A stretch of 64,000 nucleotides of DNA from the NCBI RefSeq assembly GCF_000346465.2, contig NC_034009.1, forward strand, positions 46,282,240 to 46,346,239, read 5' to 3'. The translations under genes were made by a program, and so were the position numbers. Origin of the DNA: Prunus persica. Lineage: Eukaryota; Streptophyta; Magnoliopsida; Rosales; Rosaceae. Below, in pieces: positions 1 to 11,200 of this stretch (position 1 is the stretch's first letter; each line of letters opens with the position of its first letter). The notes beneath the pieces are model-generated. The model had not been told where the DNA came from, did no database searches, and was given only the letters and a program-made list of their open reading frames with translations.

Positions 1-1688
1 AGGATGAATAGAGGTGGCAATCAAGTTGTAGTTGATCTTTGTTCGAGTATGTTGTGTCATTAATTTCTGTTTCTAGATGAATATTTAGTCAAAGATTATT
101 AATCGCCGCGTATGTAATTATTTAGGAAATCTATCACTGTGAACGGTGATCATACCAGAGATCGCAACAACATATATAATAGCGCAACTCCACTGTCCCG
201 AGTAGACGTATTGACTAAAACCTACCGAGCAGACTATTAAGTCTAAAAGGTCCTAGAAATATGTTCAGTACAACCCGATTGAATGAAATAAACTTCTCAA
301 CACAGTGGAGATGATGAGTTTGATTTCATTATTTGTTGAGTGTGTGTGTGTGTGTGTGTGAGTGAACTATTGACAAGTCAAAAACTTTAAATTCATGCAT
401 TCATTCATGAGCCATGAGAGCAGAATGCCAGTAGTAGATGATATAGCTAGCTACTAAAGCTTCAAACTGTTGCTTTCTTAGAATCATATACATAGATATA
501 TAATTAATGGAGGTTGATATGGTTGGTTTGGCTTTAAATTTTATCGAAAACATCACAAAATAAAATAAAACATATCATGAGTGGTTTCATTACTACTAAC
601 ATCGATACACATTTTGTATGATTACAATAGTTAAATTGGGGACAATATCCGTGTTAGTAATCAGCCATTGGTAGCTAGGTCTACCCTCTAACTTGTATCT
701 TCTTCATATATTAAAGGAGACAAGTGGGAGTATGTGCACAATCCATTTGAATGGAGCCCATTATGTGTGAATTCACTTCTCTTCAATGTTTGACCATCAC
801 GTATGATTCATGAATTAAGGTTATTGGGCAGCTCCACATTTAAGCTTCTCCATATTGCTCTGTTGGTAACCAGAAATGTACTTCAGTTTCCAACCACCCT
901 CTCTCTCTCTCTCTCTCTCATCTATATCATCTCTATATGTCCAGGCATTGGTTCCACTTTGGTACTGGGCTAGGTAAGACCTATTTCCATTCCCTTCACC
1001 AATTTTTTTGATGGGTGGAAGAGGACAACAAGAAGTGGAAAATTGATAGATATGGGCAATGGGGTCTTTTGGCCCCCACCATTTTTTTTTTGAAATTTTA
1101 ATTTTTCCTTTCCTTACTATTGAGTGAATATGCACTTGAATCCAAACAACTCGGAGTTTTTTATTTTAAAAAAGAAAAAGAAAAAAGAGGCAAGGTGCAC
1201 CATGAAAGGCCGTATTGAATTTCATAAGTTGGTTATGAAGCTCCCATAATTGAAAATTCAGAGCTCCGGCCCACGACTCAATAATACTAAAGTCACACAA
1301 GTAAGCAAAATGAAATTTGCCTATTTGCCTAGTTTGTTTGGTTTGTAAGGGCAGCTTCAATCGAGAAATTAAATCAACAAGACGTTACTCAACTAAATCC
1401 CTTCTTCTCTTTTTTACTAATTTGTGTAAAGTATTGTTTTTCTAAATTCATAGAGAAATACTGCAGTTATGACTCCAAATTTGCCAATGACCATTTCCAC
1501 AATATTTTTTGTTGGGCGAGGAAGAAAAAACGAAAGAAAAGAATGGTTACATGAGAAGCCAAGATACAAGGGGAGAAATAAATGAAGGAAAAATGCATCC
1601 AACCAATCGCTGCCGTCTAAATAAATGGCATTAAAAATGGCATCATTGCAAGCTTGCAACCACAACTACCACACTCTGATCAAAAAGA
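1..1688. other. Intergenic, no gene recognised
   Basis: I see no convincing coding region here. It contains a (GT)n microsatellite at about 342-360 and a CT run at about 899-919. Short open frames across the CT run are low-complexity translations. The part next to 1689 lies downstream of the minus-strand elongase gene and should hold its 3' UTR. Confidence 0.6.
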
Positions 1689-2504
1689 TCAGGACCCTTT
1701 ATCCTTTTGACCCATTTTCTTTCTTTTGGCATAACTCCTGACGTGAAAGTCAACGAAAAGAGCCAAAAGAGAGGCATTGAAGACCGCATTGAAGCACCAG
1801 CCCCATATCCCGGAGCAACCCGACCCGGAGAAATGCAGGTACAGCATACGACCCGACACCGCGAAGCTGAACAAAAACTGCACGATCTGGCAGTCCGTCA
1901 CCACCCTCTTCCACTTGGGTCGGATCCCAACCGCACACAGGAAATAGTATCCGTACATGAGCACGTGAACCGACGCGTTGGTCACGAGCGCCACCGGGAA
2001 CAAGGACTGGCACGTGCGCAGCCACAAGTAGCACATGACCAGCACGGTCGCGTGGTGGTACACGTGGAGGAAGGTCAGCCGTTGGATGGAGCCACTCAGG
2101 ATGATGAAGAGGGTGTCGAGGAATTCGAGGATTTTTGAGAGGTAGAAGATGTAGGCCCAGAAGAAGTGGGGCCCAGTCGAGTTAATATGGGGTGGGAAGC
2201 AGAGGATCCAGTCTAGGCTTGGGGTTACGGGGGAGAGGATCGAGAGGGTGCATCCAACGGCCATGACGAGGGAGAGGAGGAAGAGGAGAAGGTTGTGGAC
2301 GGCTGTGATTGGTTTGAGGAGGGCAGGGTTGATGGGGGAGAGCGGGAGGCGGGTGAGGAGGAAGGTGAGAGAGAGGTAGGAGAGGAGAGAGAGAGTGAGG
2401 AAGAGCGGGGTGGAGGCTGGGGTTTGGCCTGGAGCCCATGAGAAGTGGAGGATGGATGGGTGGTTGACCAGCCAGTATTGGAGCGTTGACCAAATGGCGT
2501 TCAT
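1689..2504 (-). CDS. ELO family (GNS1/SUR4) fatty acid elongase-like protein
   Basis: A single-exon gene of 271 residues for a multipass ER membrane protein of the ELO family. In yeast and animals these enzymes are the 3-ketoacyl-CoA synthases of very-long-chain fatty acid elongation. Plants have a few homologues (HOS3 type) besides their main FAE/KCS enzymes. All diagnostic motifs are visible: K-x-x-E-x-x-D-T (K124-T131, KILEFLDT), the catalytic histidine box H-x-x-H-H (147-151, HVYHH), H-V-x-M-Y-x-Y-Y (180-187) and T-D-C-Q-I-V-Q (203-209). Hydrophobic segments occur at about 33-50, 70-92, 112-122, 152-162, 174-194 and 204-222. The tail is basic (KRKK). Length suits the family and there is no frame break, so it is probably functional. 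The start is the first Met, just before the first hydrophobic region. Substrate chain length cannot be read from sequence. Confidence 0.93.
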   Translation of the reverse strand: MNAIWSTLQYWLVNHPSILHFSWAPGQTPASTPLFLTLSLLSYLSLTFLLTRLPLSPINPALLKPITAVHNLLLFLLSLVMAVGCTLSILSPVTPSLDWILCFPPHINSTGPHFFWAYIFYLSKILEFLDTLFIILSGSIQRLTFLHVYHHATVLVMCYLWLRTCQSLFPVALVTNASVHVLMYGYYFLCAVGIRPKWKRVVTDCQIVQFLFSFAVSGRMLYLHFSGSGCSGIWGWCFNAVFNASLLALFVDFHVRSYAKRKKMGQKDKGS

Positions 2505-2841
2505 CGTACGCGCTGCCGTGAGTGAGTGGGAGTGAGTTCTGAGTTTGTAGTTGAGATGGGGAACTATGGGGTCTTCTGCTGAGTTAAGATAAGGTGAGGA
2601 AGTGAGAAACTCATTGGTATTGACGATGATTATGTGCTACCCACCTTCTTTTTAGCCTATTTTCTTATCTTTTGATATGTGTAATTTCTTTCTCAGTTAA
2701 ATCCACTGTCGAATTCAATGATAATAATAATAATTATTAATTTTAGAATATTAATTTTGAAAAAAAACTTGTATGAAACCGGAATATTGTTCGACTTTAT
2801 CCTTTGAATTTTAATTTGATTGTATTTCCCCTTTTCGGTAA

Positions 2842-3128
2842 TCTATATATATAAAGCAAAAGGTAGAGAATGGTGAAACATTCAAAATACCAAAAAATGC
2901 CCTTGGTTAATGCAAACATTAAGAATTGAAATTATTAATTAAATGAGGATAGTGTAGTAAATTCATACTTTTCATATTTAAAAAAAATTAAAATTAAAAT
3001 CAGATAATGGATCCTATTTTTATGGAATACAACTACTCATTATTTTTTTAATTCTAAAATAAATTTAAATTTTATATTAAAAAAAAAAAAGCCTCTCGCA
3101 AGCGCGGAAGCGCGTGCTGAGAGGCTAG
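2842..3128 (+). mobile_element. Small non-autonomous Helitron candidate
   Basis: The element begins TCTATATATATAAAGC and ends in CTAG, immediately preceded by a hairpin with stem GCCTCTC (3091-3097) and GAGAGGC (3119-3125). The host bases at the ends are A and T, with no target-site duplication. Those are the defining Helitron features: 5' TC, 3' hairpin plus CTRR, and insertion between A and T. At 287 bp it has no coding capacity, so it would depend on RepHel from elsewhere. The hairpin sits closer to CTAG than in many Helitrons, so the call is probable rather than certain. Confidence 0.7.
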
Positions 3129-3375
3129 TTTCCATTATGTACAATGCACACGATTAATTTTTAGGAGCATATAGGATAGTCTTGATTAAATTTATTTATT
3201 TATTTATTTATTCCTTTTTAAGTCACAAAGTCTCATGTACTACAAATGTTTTCTACGATATTAAAATTATCGTTTTGAAAAACCATTCAATAGCCTGTTT
3301 ACAGTTAATATACAAAAATTTAGAATAAATCTTATATTCCAAGAAATTTGGCTCCTTGAGAAATTTATAAAATGG

Positions 3376-3562
3376 GGTGTAGTGTTGTAGTTCTTTCAAA
3401 TAAAGTGCTTTGATTGTATGATTGTAGCTAAAAAAAATTGAAAAAGCTTCAAATTTACTTAAATTTCAAGAGCAGCACAGTAGTACAATACACTTGGTTT
3501 GCGATCAAGAGAAGAGAAACTATAGAAATAAAACAAATTAGAAATCTTCTCCTTATAATTTT
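3376..3562 (+). repeat. Segment duplicated from the 3' flank of the RETICULATA-related gene
   Basis: This stretch closely matches about 7690-8106 in the same orientation. Shared runs include GCACAGTAGTACAATACACT and TTAGAAATCTTCTCCTTATA, in the same order. The other copy lies between the vWA pseudogene and the stop codon of the RETICULATA-related gene. It looks like a local duplication rather than a transposon, because I see no terminal repeats. Confidence 0.7.
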
Positions 3563-4583
3563 ATATTCTTTTGACTTAGTTTTTTGTACGCAAAGTTGAT
3601 TAAAAAGAGTATTAGTACTTTACTTTCCTTATTTTCATCTTTTCTGTGTACTTATAAGGTTTTTGACGGAAAATCGATTTTTTGGAGAATTTTAGCACGG
3701 TGTCAATTGGAGAAGAAAACTAAGATATTGTATATCATTGTGTGAATTTTTGAGAATTTTTTATGAAGTCATTTGTTCTAGAATTTCCAGTCAAGACAGC
3801 CTCCCGTCAAAACTGCACTGCTGTGGAGATTCAAGAGTTGGAGACTTTCCCGATTTTTCCAAGCGACGTGTGATATATGCCTGGAAAGCTAAGAGACAGA
3901 CTACAATTCCCATATTTTTCCAGAATTTTTTTAGAAGGTTTAACAACCCCAAAACGTACGTGAAAGTTAGATGTTAGCTTCCTTTTTTTGTCATACAGTT
4001 AGTTTCCTTTAAGTTGTTTAGGGTTTTGTTTTGTTTTGGTAGGTTTTTCCAGACATTTTTTGAGTAAGTTTATGTTCTATTATACTATATAAGGCCAGTC
4101 TAAGCTCTCTATGCTAGAAGAAGAGAGCTTTAGACACGCCACCATTCGAGGTTCTATTATTTTCCTTCATGTATATTTCTTGTGACTACCGTTGATTCGT
4201 GCACTTATGAGTAATTTAATTTGGAATTTTTTAACATTCTTTTTCAAATGTTCGGTAATCCACATCAAGAGCCTTCATGAAACATATGACACGCTTGTGT
4301 TAGATATATATACCAGTGATTTATTGTCTAATTTCCATATTTAAAGATTAGAGGTATACAGAGCTATAATGATTTACTATTTAAGCTTCGCAAAAGAAGC
4401 ATTAGAGGTTTATTATTTCCAAAGTGAGAAATCTATATAACCCTATTAGATATCTCTCATATTTCAAATTGGTTTTGTTTTCCATTTTTCTTTCCTTGGG
4501 ATTTCATACTTTTGAGTAGAGTTCTTATTGCTCATTGAAGTTTTGATCCACACAAGTTTCTGAAGCCAAGCAAAAACTAAGTT

Positions 4584-5726
4584 TTGAACCAAGTTTTTTT
4601 TTTTTGGTTCTTTCGGTGTAGGTGTTGCAGCATCCCCATAGAACTCATTGTCGACATACTCTTAAGGCTACCAGTCGAATCTCTAATAAGACGTGGTTGT
4701 GTGTGCAAGTCATTGCGTAGTCTCATCTTCGATCCTCGTTTTGTTATGACTCACCTCAACAACACAGTCACAGGCATCAACATGAACATGGACATGAATC
4801 TCTTGGTCTCACATAATGACTCTCTTCTTTCGATGTACTGCGAAGGATCCAAGGATGGAGATGGTAGTCATCTCGCAATCAAGAAGGTTGATCATCCTGC
4901 AGTAATGGACCCAGATGTGTGTTTGTGTATTTTGGGCTCTTGCAATGACTTGGTATGTCTAGAAATCGGCGACGACAACTCCATTATTATATTATGGAAC
5001 CCTTGTACTAGAGATACCAAGGTGTTAGCACAACCTCCATATCATTTCCAAGACAAGATGTTTCACGGATTCGGTTATGATTCTTTAACTGAAGATTACA
5101 AGATAATGTTGGCCACCGAGGGGCCTTCTGAAGTTATGATGAATGTCTTTTCACTTAAAAGGAATTCATGGAGGACTTATGAATACCTTGCTGATTTGAG
5201 AACGACTGATCAGCAGGGGTGCTTCTTAAACGGAGCTCTTCACTGGATAACGTCTGGAACTATCACCTCTCTGGATTTAGCAGATGAGGAATTTAAGGAG
5301 ATTGTGCCATTACCCTATTGTGGCAACACGGATTATAGCTTCGAGGGAGTTACGAGTGCTCGAAATTGTCTTTATCTGTATAATGACCCGACTGAAGACA
5401 CAGATTTTTGCATATGGATTATGAAGGAATATGGTGTCAAGGAATCTTGGACTAGAGTCATAAAAATTTCATCAGAGATTTTGGCTCAACAGGTTTTCGT
5501 GGAAGTGGATAAACTTGAGCTGAAGGTTGTCTGCATTTTAGAGAATGGTGAAGTTTTGATGGATCATGAAGGAAAGGTCTTGGTATCATATAATCCCAAG
5601 ACTAGGACATTTAGGAATATTATTAATGGTAAAGAAGATGATGAATTCCAAGCAACTACTTACCTAGAGACTTTAGTTTCGCCAGTAACAGCAGCAGAGG
5701 GTGGTGGTGGTGCAAACCATATGTGA
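4584..5726 (+). CDS. F-box protein, FBA (F-box-associated interaction) type
   Basis: A probable substrate-receptor subunit of an SCF ubiquitin ligase. The F-box is near the N-terminus (about residues 17-55), beginning IPIELIVDILLRLPVESLI and continuing through a conserved C-K-S-L-R-S-L-I region that would bind SKP1. A plant F-box-associated domain follows, with the hallmark GFGYDSLTEDYKIM (about 162-175) and a predicted beta-propeller-like body. At 380 residues it fits the CPR30/CPR1-like family. The start is uncertain. The first 14 or so residues are hydrophobic and unlike the family, and TTTCGGTGTAG upstream resembles a splice acceptor, so the real start may lie in an upstream exon. The frame is otherwise open to a normal stop, with AATAAA-like signals about 120 bases downstream. 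The target protein cannot be predicted. Confidence 0.85.
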   Translation: MNQVFFFWFFRCRCCSIPIELIVDILLRLPVESLIRRGCVCKSLRSLIFDPRFVMTHLNNTVTGINMNMDMNLLVSHNDSLLSMYCEGSKDGDGSHLAIKKVDHPAVMDPDVCLCILGSCNDLVCLEIGDDNSIIILWNPCTRDTKVLAQPPYHFQDKMFHGFGYDSLTEDYKIMLATEGPSEVMMNVFSLKRNSWRTYEYLADLRTTDQQGCFLNGALHWITSGTITSLDLADEEFKEIVPLPYCGNTDYSFEGVTSARNCLYLYNDPTEDTDFCIWIMKEYGVKESWTRVIKISSEILAQQVFVEVDKLELKVVCILENGEVLMDHEGKVLVSYNPKTRTFRNIINGKEDDEFQATTYLETLVSPVTAAEGGGGANHM

Positions 5727-6395
5727 ACTCAGCCCAATTCCTTTCGCCCTTACTGTTTGTTTCTGGCTTGTTCCTTTTGTTTTCTGCTTCAAAGCCTTAA
5801 CCTCAAATGTGTGTTGTGTATGCGAAACAATTTTACTTTCCAATCAATAAATAAATAAAAGGCTGTAAATGGGGAGATATACGGAACATCTATCTTTTGC
5901 AATAATTAAGGCTCTGTGAATATCAGTGTATGCAAGAAGACTTGCCGAAGTTGGACAATATACTTCAAAACATCAAAAACCATATTTCTTGTTCATTACA
6001 ATCATAATTGTTCTCAAAGAGTTTTCATACTTTTTAATCTTTGCATAACAACCTCATTAGCTATACTACTAAAAATGTGTTTCTCAATATGTGCAACCAA
6101 GCAATCATTCATCCATAAATTCCCCATTTGATTGCGTAACCGATTTTTCACAATATCCATAACAGAAAATACTCACTCTACACACATATTCGTTTATGCT
6201 CTCTGTCTCTTTGAAGTAGTGTTGACCTGGTTGAAGTATCATTAGATCTTGGGAGAGGTCTCTAAACAGGTTTGTTTCGAAATATCATTGAATGAAGTTA
6301 CCCAAACAAACAAAGAACATGACCAGAATCTATGTCGAAACATGTTAGCAAGATTATTAGAGGGACGGAAAGAGACAGAGATGATGGATCATGGA
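5727..6395. other. 3' flank of F-box gene, no gene recognised
   Basis: This probably holds the F-box gene's 3' UTR, with AATAAATAAATAAAA at about 5847-5861. Short open frames beyond it show no family features. Confidence 0.5.
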
Positions 6396-7651
6396 TCAGT
6401 CCACTCCAGCCAAGCTTTGAAACTCGTCGCCAGAGATGGCCACTTCCATGACATGTTCAGGGCCAAATTCTCCATCGTTTTCCAGGAACAACTTGAGCAA
6501 TTTGTTGGAGAAGCCAGTCAACACCGTCAACCCTGGTCCTTTATAAGGTATCACCGGCTTATTCTTGTTGTACTCTGACAAATTCCAATGCACAAAGTGT
6601 GGCACCACATTCGCGTACCCCTTGTCCTCAAACTTGGACTTTATATAATTATATATATACATCCATTCATTGACTTCCACAAAACGTTTAAAGCCAGGGT
6701 GATTGAACACAAACACCTTCTTGACCATCTGCTCTGGCTTCAAATTCCTCTTCACAGCCTCTTCAAGAATCAAATCAAACATTTCTCTAAAAGCAGTATG
6801 ATCGCATGTTATCATCCTCCTCCTCACAAACTCATACTTCGTGGCCGTCTTGTATCAATTCTAGCTGAGGCGAATCTTCATGGTAATTGATCACCTTCCC
6901 TTTCCATGGCTCTTGACTCAGTTGAGAAACCAAGAGTCCCATAGCAATGGACACTTCCACGGAGTCCTCACACATGAATTTCGGGTCGACACCATAGAAC
7001 CAAACAATTGTTGAGTATGATTGCCTTGCTTTTTTATGTCCTCCATTGCGTTCCACTGAAGCTCAGCCACCTTCCCGAAATCCCAGTGATGCACATAAGC
7101 TATGATCTGGTGTGGAAGCAAAGCATCGGCCCGAAGCTTGGACAATACGTCTTATGAGCAGGCGGCTCTATTGGATCACGACATTTGTACCGAGTGCCGC
7201 AGGCGTGAGCCAAGGTGGCCAAAACTTCAAAGAGCTGTGACCAAGCTCTACCCTTGTAATCAGCCTCTTCAAGACCTTGGAATTCCGGGTCTGATTCTCG
7301 AGGGAAAAGCTTCACAGCAATGCTTCGGAACATCGAAATGGGGCACATGTTTGGGTAGTCAAAATAAGAATATCCGGCCATGCTTATACTCCGGCCGAAG
7401 GGATTATCCATTTCAAGGTATATATCAGGATGCTTTAATTTCTGCCGCTTCAATTTTTCAATATCAGACTTGAGGTTCTCCACAAACACTGTCGTATAAC
7501 AACTTATAATGCGGGTCATGCTCGTACCTCTCAAGGAATTCCTGGCCTTCCAGAAGGAAGCACAGCATCTCTGCAAGGAACATGAAATTGCCGAACACCT
7601 CCATGAAAGGTGCCAAGTTAGATATGAAAGTCTTGGGTGTAGCCAATTCAT
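6396..7651 (-). pseudogene. UCP015417 / DUF2828 vWA-domain protein, broken and truncated
   Basis: Read on the minus strand, successive frames carry blocks of the plant UCP015417 (von Willebrand A-like) family in correct order: FLERYEHDPHYKLLYDSV, then FRSIAVKLFPRESDPEF, then ALLPHQIIAYVHHWDFGKVAELQWN, then VEVSIAMGLLVSQLSQEPWK, then FDLILEEAVKRNLKPEQMVK, then a C-terminus near GDEFQSLAGVD. The blocks lie in at least four different frames, so several frameshifts separate them. The N-terminal third is missing. The metal-site motif of the family (DVSGSMSG just before the EVSVALGLL block) is absent, replaced by unrelated residues (YGVDPKFM). Family members are usually intronless and 600 or more residues long, so this is a decayed pseudogene rather than an intron-split gene. 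Confidence 0.85.
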
Positions 7652-7689
7652 GGACAGGTAGAATGCTTTGTTAAACTTTCGATCTTCAT

Positions 7690-8106
7690 CATCGGAATGG
7701 ATTGTATTGTTGTAATTCTTTCTAATGAAGTGCTTTTATTGTATTGTATGATTGCTGTGCCCTAGCAAATGGGGGTTCTCTCTTGTGGTGGATCTTTTGT
7801 TTTGTCATGACAAAGTTCCATTTTGACGAGAAAAAATTGAATAAGTTGGACATAATTCCCGCACAACTTTATGATATATATTATAATCTGAACCGTTAAT
7901 TTTTCAGTAATATGACAAACTAGCACTGCTGTAATTACAAACAGCAAGAATTTTTAAGTCTTCTTCAAAAATGCACGTGTAGCTAAAAGAATCGAAAGCT
8001 TCTAATTTACTAAAATTTGAAATCAGCACAGTAGTACAATACACTTCGTTTGAGAGGGAGAAACTATAGAAGGAAAAAAAAAATTAGAAATCTTCTCCTT
8101 ATATCT
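7690..8106 (+). repeat. Partner copy of the 3376-3562 duplication
   Basis: This region shares several ordered blocks with 3376-3562, including GCACAGTAGTACAATACACT and TTAGAAATCTTCTCCTTATA, but carries about 180 extra bases. The stretch lies between the vWA pseudogene and the 3' end of the RETICULATA-related gene, so it may overlap that gene's 3' UTR. Confidence 0.65.
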
Positions 8107-8236
8107 TGTCATTCAGCAATCCTACGCAAGAGATGCCAGAAATTTCTGCACAACACCTCCTTAGCGCCTCTTGTTTAGTGGTTGTATCTCCCTTGGCAAC
8201 AAAATTGGACTCTGTTGGTGATTACATTTGACTAAA

Positions 8237-11200
8237 CTACGCTGAACTTGCAGTCACCTTCTTCCGGACAATCCTCTTTCTACGTGTCTTAGGGGTTGAT
8301 GATTCCCCATCAGCAACGGAGTCAGCATTCCCCTGTTTGATGCCAAGGAGACCGAGCCCAGAAACAATGGCATTCTTCGAAATAAACCATTTTGAAGATG
8401 GCCGTTCAAGATTGTCAGAAGGCCTACTGTAAACCTTCAAAAGATCATCAGAGTCAACCAGTGGATCAGCCTCCACCCCAAGCCAAGCCAGCCTTGATCT
8501 CTCCCCTACTTGTACATTCAAAAGCCTGTGCACATTCCCAATTAAGAGTCAAAAGAAGAACTCTTAACAGTAGTCGACATATGTGCAGCAATTACTATTT
8601 AAAAGCAAGACCTAAGATTTTCTCAATAAAAAGAAAATCCCAGTAGAGTTTTTTTTAATAGAAAATAAAAAAGAAAAACCCAGTATAGTTAGACCAAGAT
8701 GGCCTTGGTTTTATGACAGAACCATATCTCTGACATGCAGAGGTAACTACAAAAGTAAATGTCACGGGATGAAATCACACCACAACGCATTTCAAAGTTC
8801 AAACTAAGCATTTAATGTTTTGATGACAGCATATATTCGGATTTGGATCTGCCCACTAATTTTATTCAGATTTAGATATCTACAAATTCTTGAAAGAATC
8901 ACAGAACCAAACAATCTCCGTTGCAACTTAAGTCTACCAAGTTTCTCACAACGAGGCAAAGTAAATGGGGACAGAAAGGCAGAATCCCTAAGGGAGTTGC
9001 AGTGGAAATAAGTTACAAATGATTGCTACGATTCTGCACTTGGAGGAAAGACATTGACTAGGTATATCCATATATGAGAATTCAACCAATTCCCATGCAA
9101 ATTAACATCAAAGCAACATATATAAAAGCACTATGCTGGCTCCACCAGGCGCCAGTAAAGCCAATGATGAGAGAACTGAAGCATTTTTCATTATGGATTT
9201 ATACTTTTAGATTATTAAGGAAAACTATGGGAAAAAAGATATGTTTTCAAAATATTAAATGCTTGGATTTAAGTGAATAATAAATGCAAAGGCCAGAGAA
9301 AATCGAGAAGGTAGAAAGGGGCAGAGTGGAAAGTAGCTAGCATTCATCAATACTTCAACAAAAAGGTTAACGGGAAACGGTAAGAATGTCATAAGCATGA
9401 AAGGACAACCCTCTAAGTGAGGGGTTACGTTTGTACAAGAAATTTAGCAGTGTAAACTTTGAATGCAAGTCCCCACATATAATGAAAAGCATACCGTAAT
9501 GTCGTGCTTAGAAACAGCGCCACTCCAATAACATCAAAATGGTTCATCACAGCTCTGTCAAATCCACATAACAGCTGATATCTCAGGTTTGCATAAAGTC
9601 CAAGGAATGCACCATAACCAAGTGCATTTGCTTTCACACTTGGGATAGTCACAGATAACCTGTTGAAAAGTTAAAAATTCAATATGAACTAAATTCTTCG
9701 AGCAAGCATAGGAACTACCGACTAATAATAAACAACTGTCTTTTTTATAAGGGGAGGGAGGAGTGAAAATTAATCTCAAAGAAGTTGAAGCATTCTCCCT
9801 TCTGCTAATGTTTTGTTTGAGTGGAACCCTTTTACTATTCACAACAAAAACAAACCAAACTACATCATTTAGTCTAAAAAAGAAAAGATTACAGAATCAA
9901 CAGAGTGTAAATTTTTTAGTCTTGTTTTGGCCAAAGACATTCTGCCAAATCGTAACTATCAAGTATGGAACCGTTATTGGTAAATGTAAAAAAACTAAAC
10001 CAACCTATTATTACAGTAAAACTTCAATACCTCAAAGTATAAAAATTCTTGTATTTACATCACAGTTACAAAGTACGCTTAAACTACAAAAATTCAATTC
10101 CCATTGCTACAAACAGTATCCATTAAGACTAAATTTAATGGTTAAGTAATACATGTAACAGAACTCAATTAAAAACACACATAAAAGTACTACACCTAAA
10201 TAACTGCTGCAATAATATCACCTCGTTATGGGGATGAGAGCAGCACTAAGAAAGATGCAAGAGTATGAAAGGAGAAAGGGGAAAGGAGGAGAGAAAGTTA
10301 TGACAAATAATGATATTAATGGATAAGGGTATGTAATCCAAATATACATTGCAAATCATCTATATAATAAAGCTATGAATAGCTTTGATGAAATAGCTTA
10401 GAACATCAAAGTATACTACGTATTACAAAGAAAGAAAACATACTCCAAACTGATAAGGTCACCAAATCATTAAAAAAATTAAATACTGAGATTTTTATTA
10501 CGAGGTCACTTGTCATTCAATAAATTGGCAAAGAAACTTATTAAACGAAGTAACTTCTTTTTTGGTCTGATTAAACGAAGTAACTTTAACAAGCATATTA
10601 TCAGTCCAGTGAACAGCTAACACCTATCTACACTTTCTTATAGAATATAGACTTATTGCTTAGTTTAAGTGGTTATGGAAAAGAAAAAACAAAACAAACA
10701 AATGCAGAAAAGACGGGCAAATCAAAAGTATTAGCGATAAAGTCAACCAAAGACAAAGTATTAGGGTTAAAGTGGTATAAATTATTTCATCAGAAATTGT
10801 ACTGGTTAAGGAAAAAACCAAAACATAAAAATAAAAGAAGCAAAGACAGACAAACACAAAGTTTTAGGGTGTAAAAGTGGTATAAATTACTTTATCAGCA
10901 ATTGGTAAAATTTTATCAAAGGGAATCAGTGTTCTATGAAGAAACGATAGGACTCATGGTTCTTTAACGGAAAAGTAAGACAAATTCCTTCTTTGACTTC
11001 TTCTCCATTTCTAATATGAGCCCAATATAGATAACAAAAACATGTCAGCGATACACTGCTCACCTTCCCTCTTTTTTATGGGCCAAAAAATTTGATAAAG
11101 AACCTTGCACAGCTCCAGCTGTTAGTCCAACCATACACAACTCAGCAGCCTTGTAGAAGAACGAGTGAACTCTCTTTTGCAAGTCAAATTCCCTCAGTGG

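Larger units (their letters stand above)
2505..4583. other. Intergenic region between elongase and F-box gene
   Basis: Apart from the Helitron-like element at 2842-3128 and the duplicated segment at about 3376-3562, this is AT-rich sequence without a recognisable gene. The first few hundred bases should contain the promoter of the minus-strand elongase gene. The last few hundred precede the F-box gene and may hold its promoter and 5' UTR. Confidence 0.55.

Noticed and set aside
1707..2138. A 143-codon plus-strand frame over the elongase gene
   Set aside because: It is antisense to a well-supported ELO gene; its residues show no family pattern and follow from GC-rich codons on the other strand.
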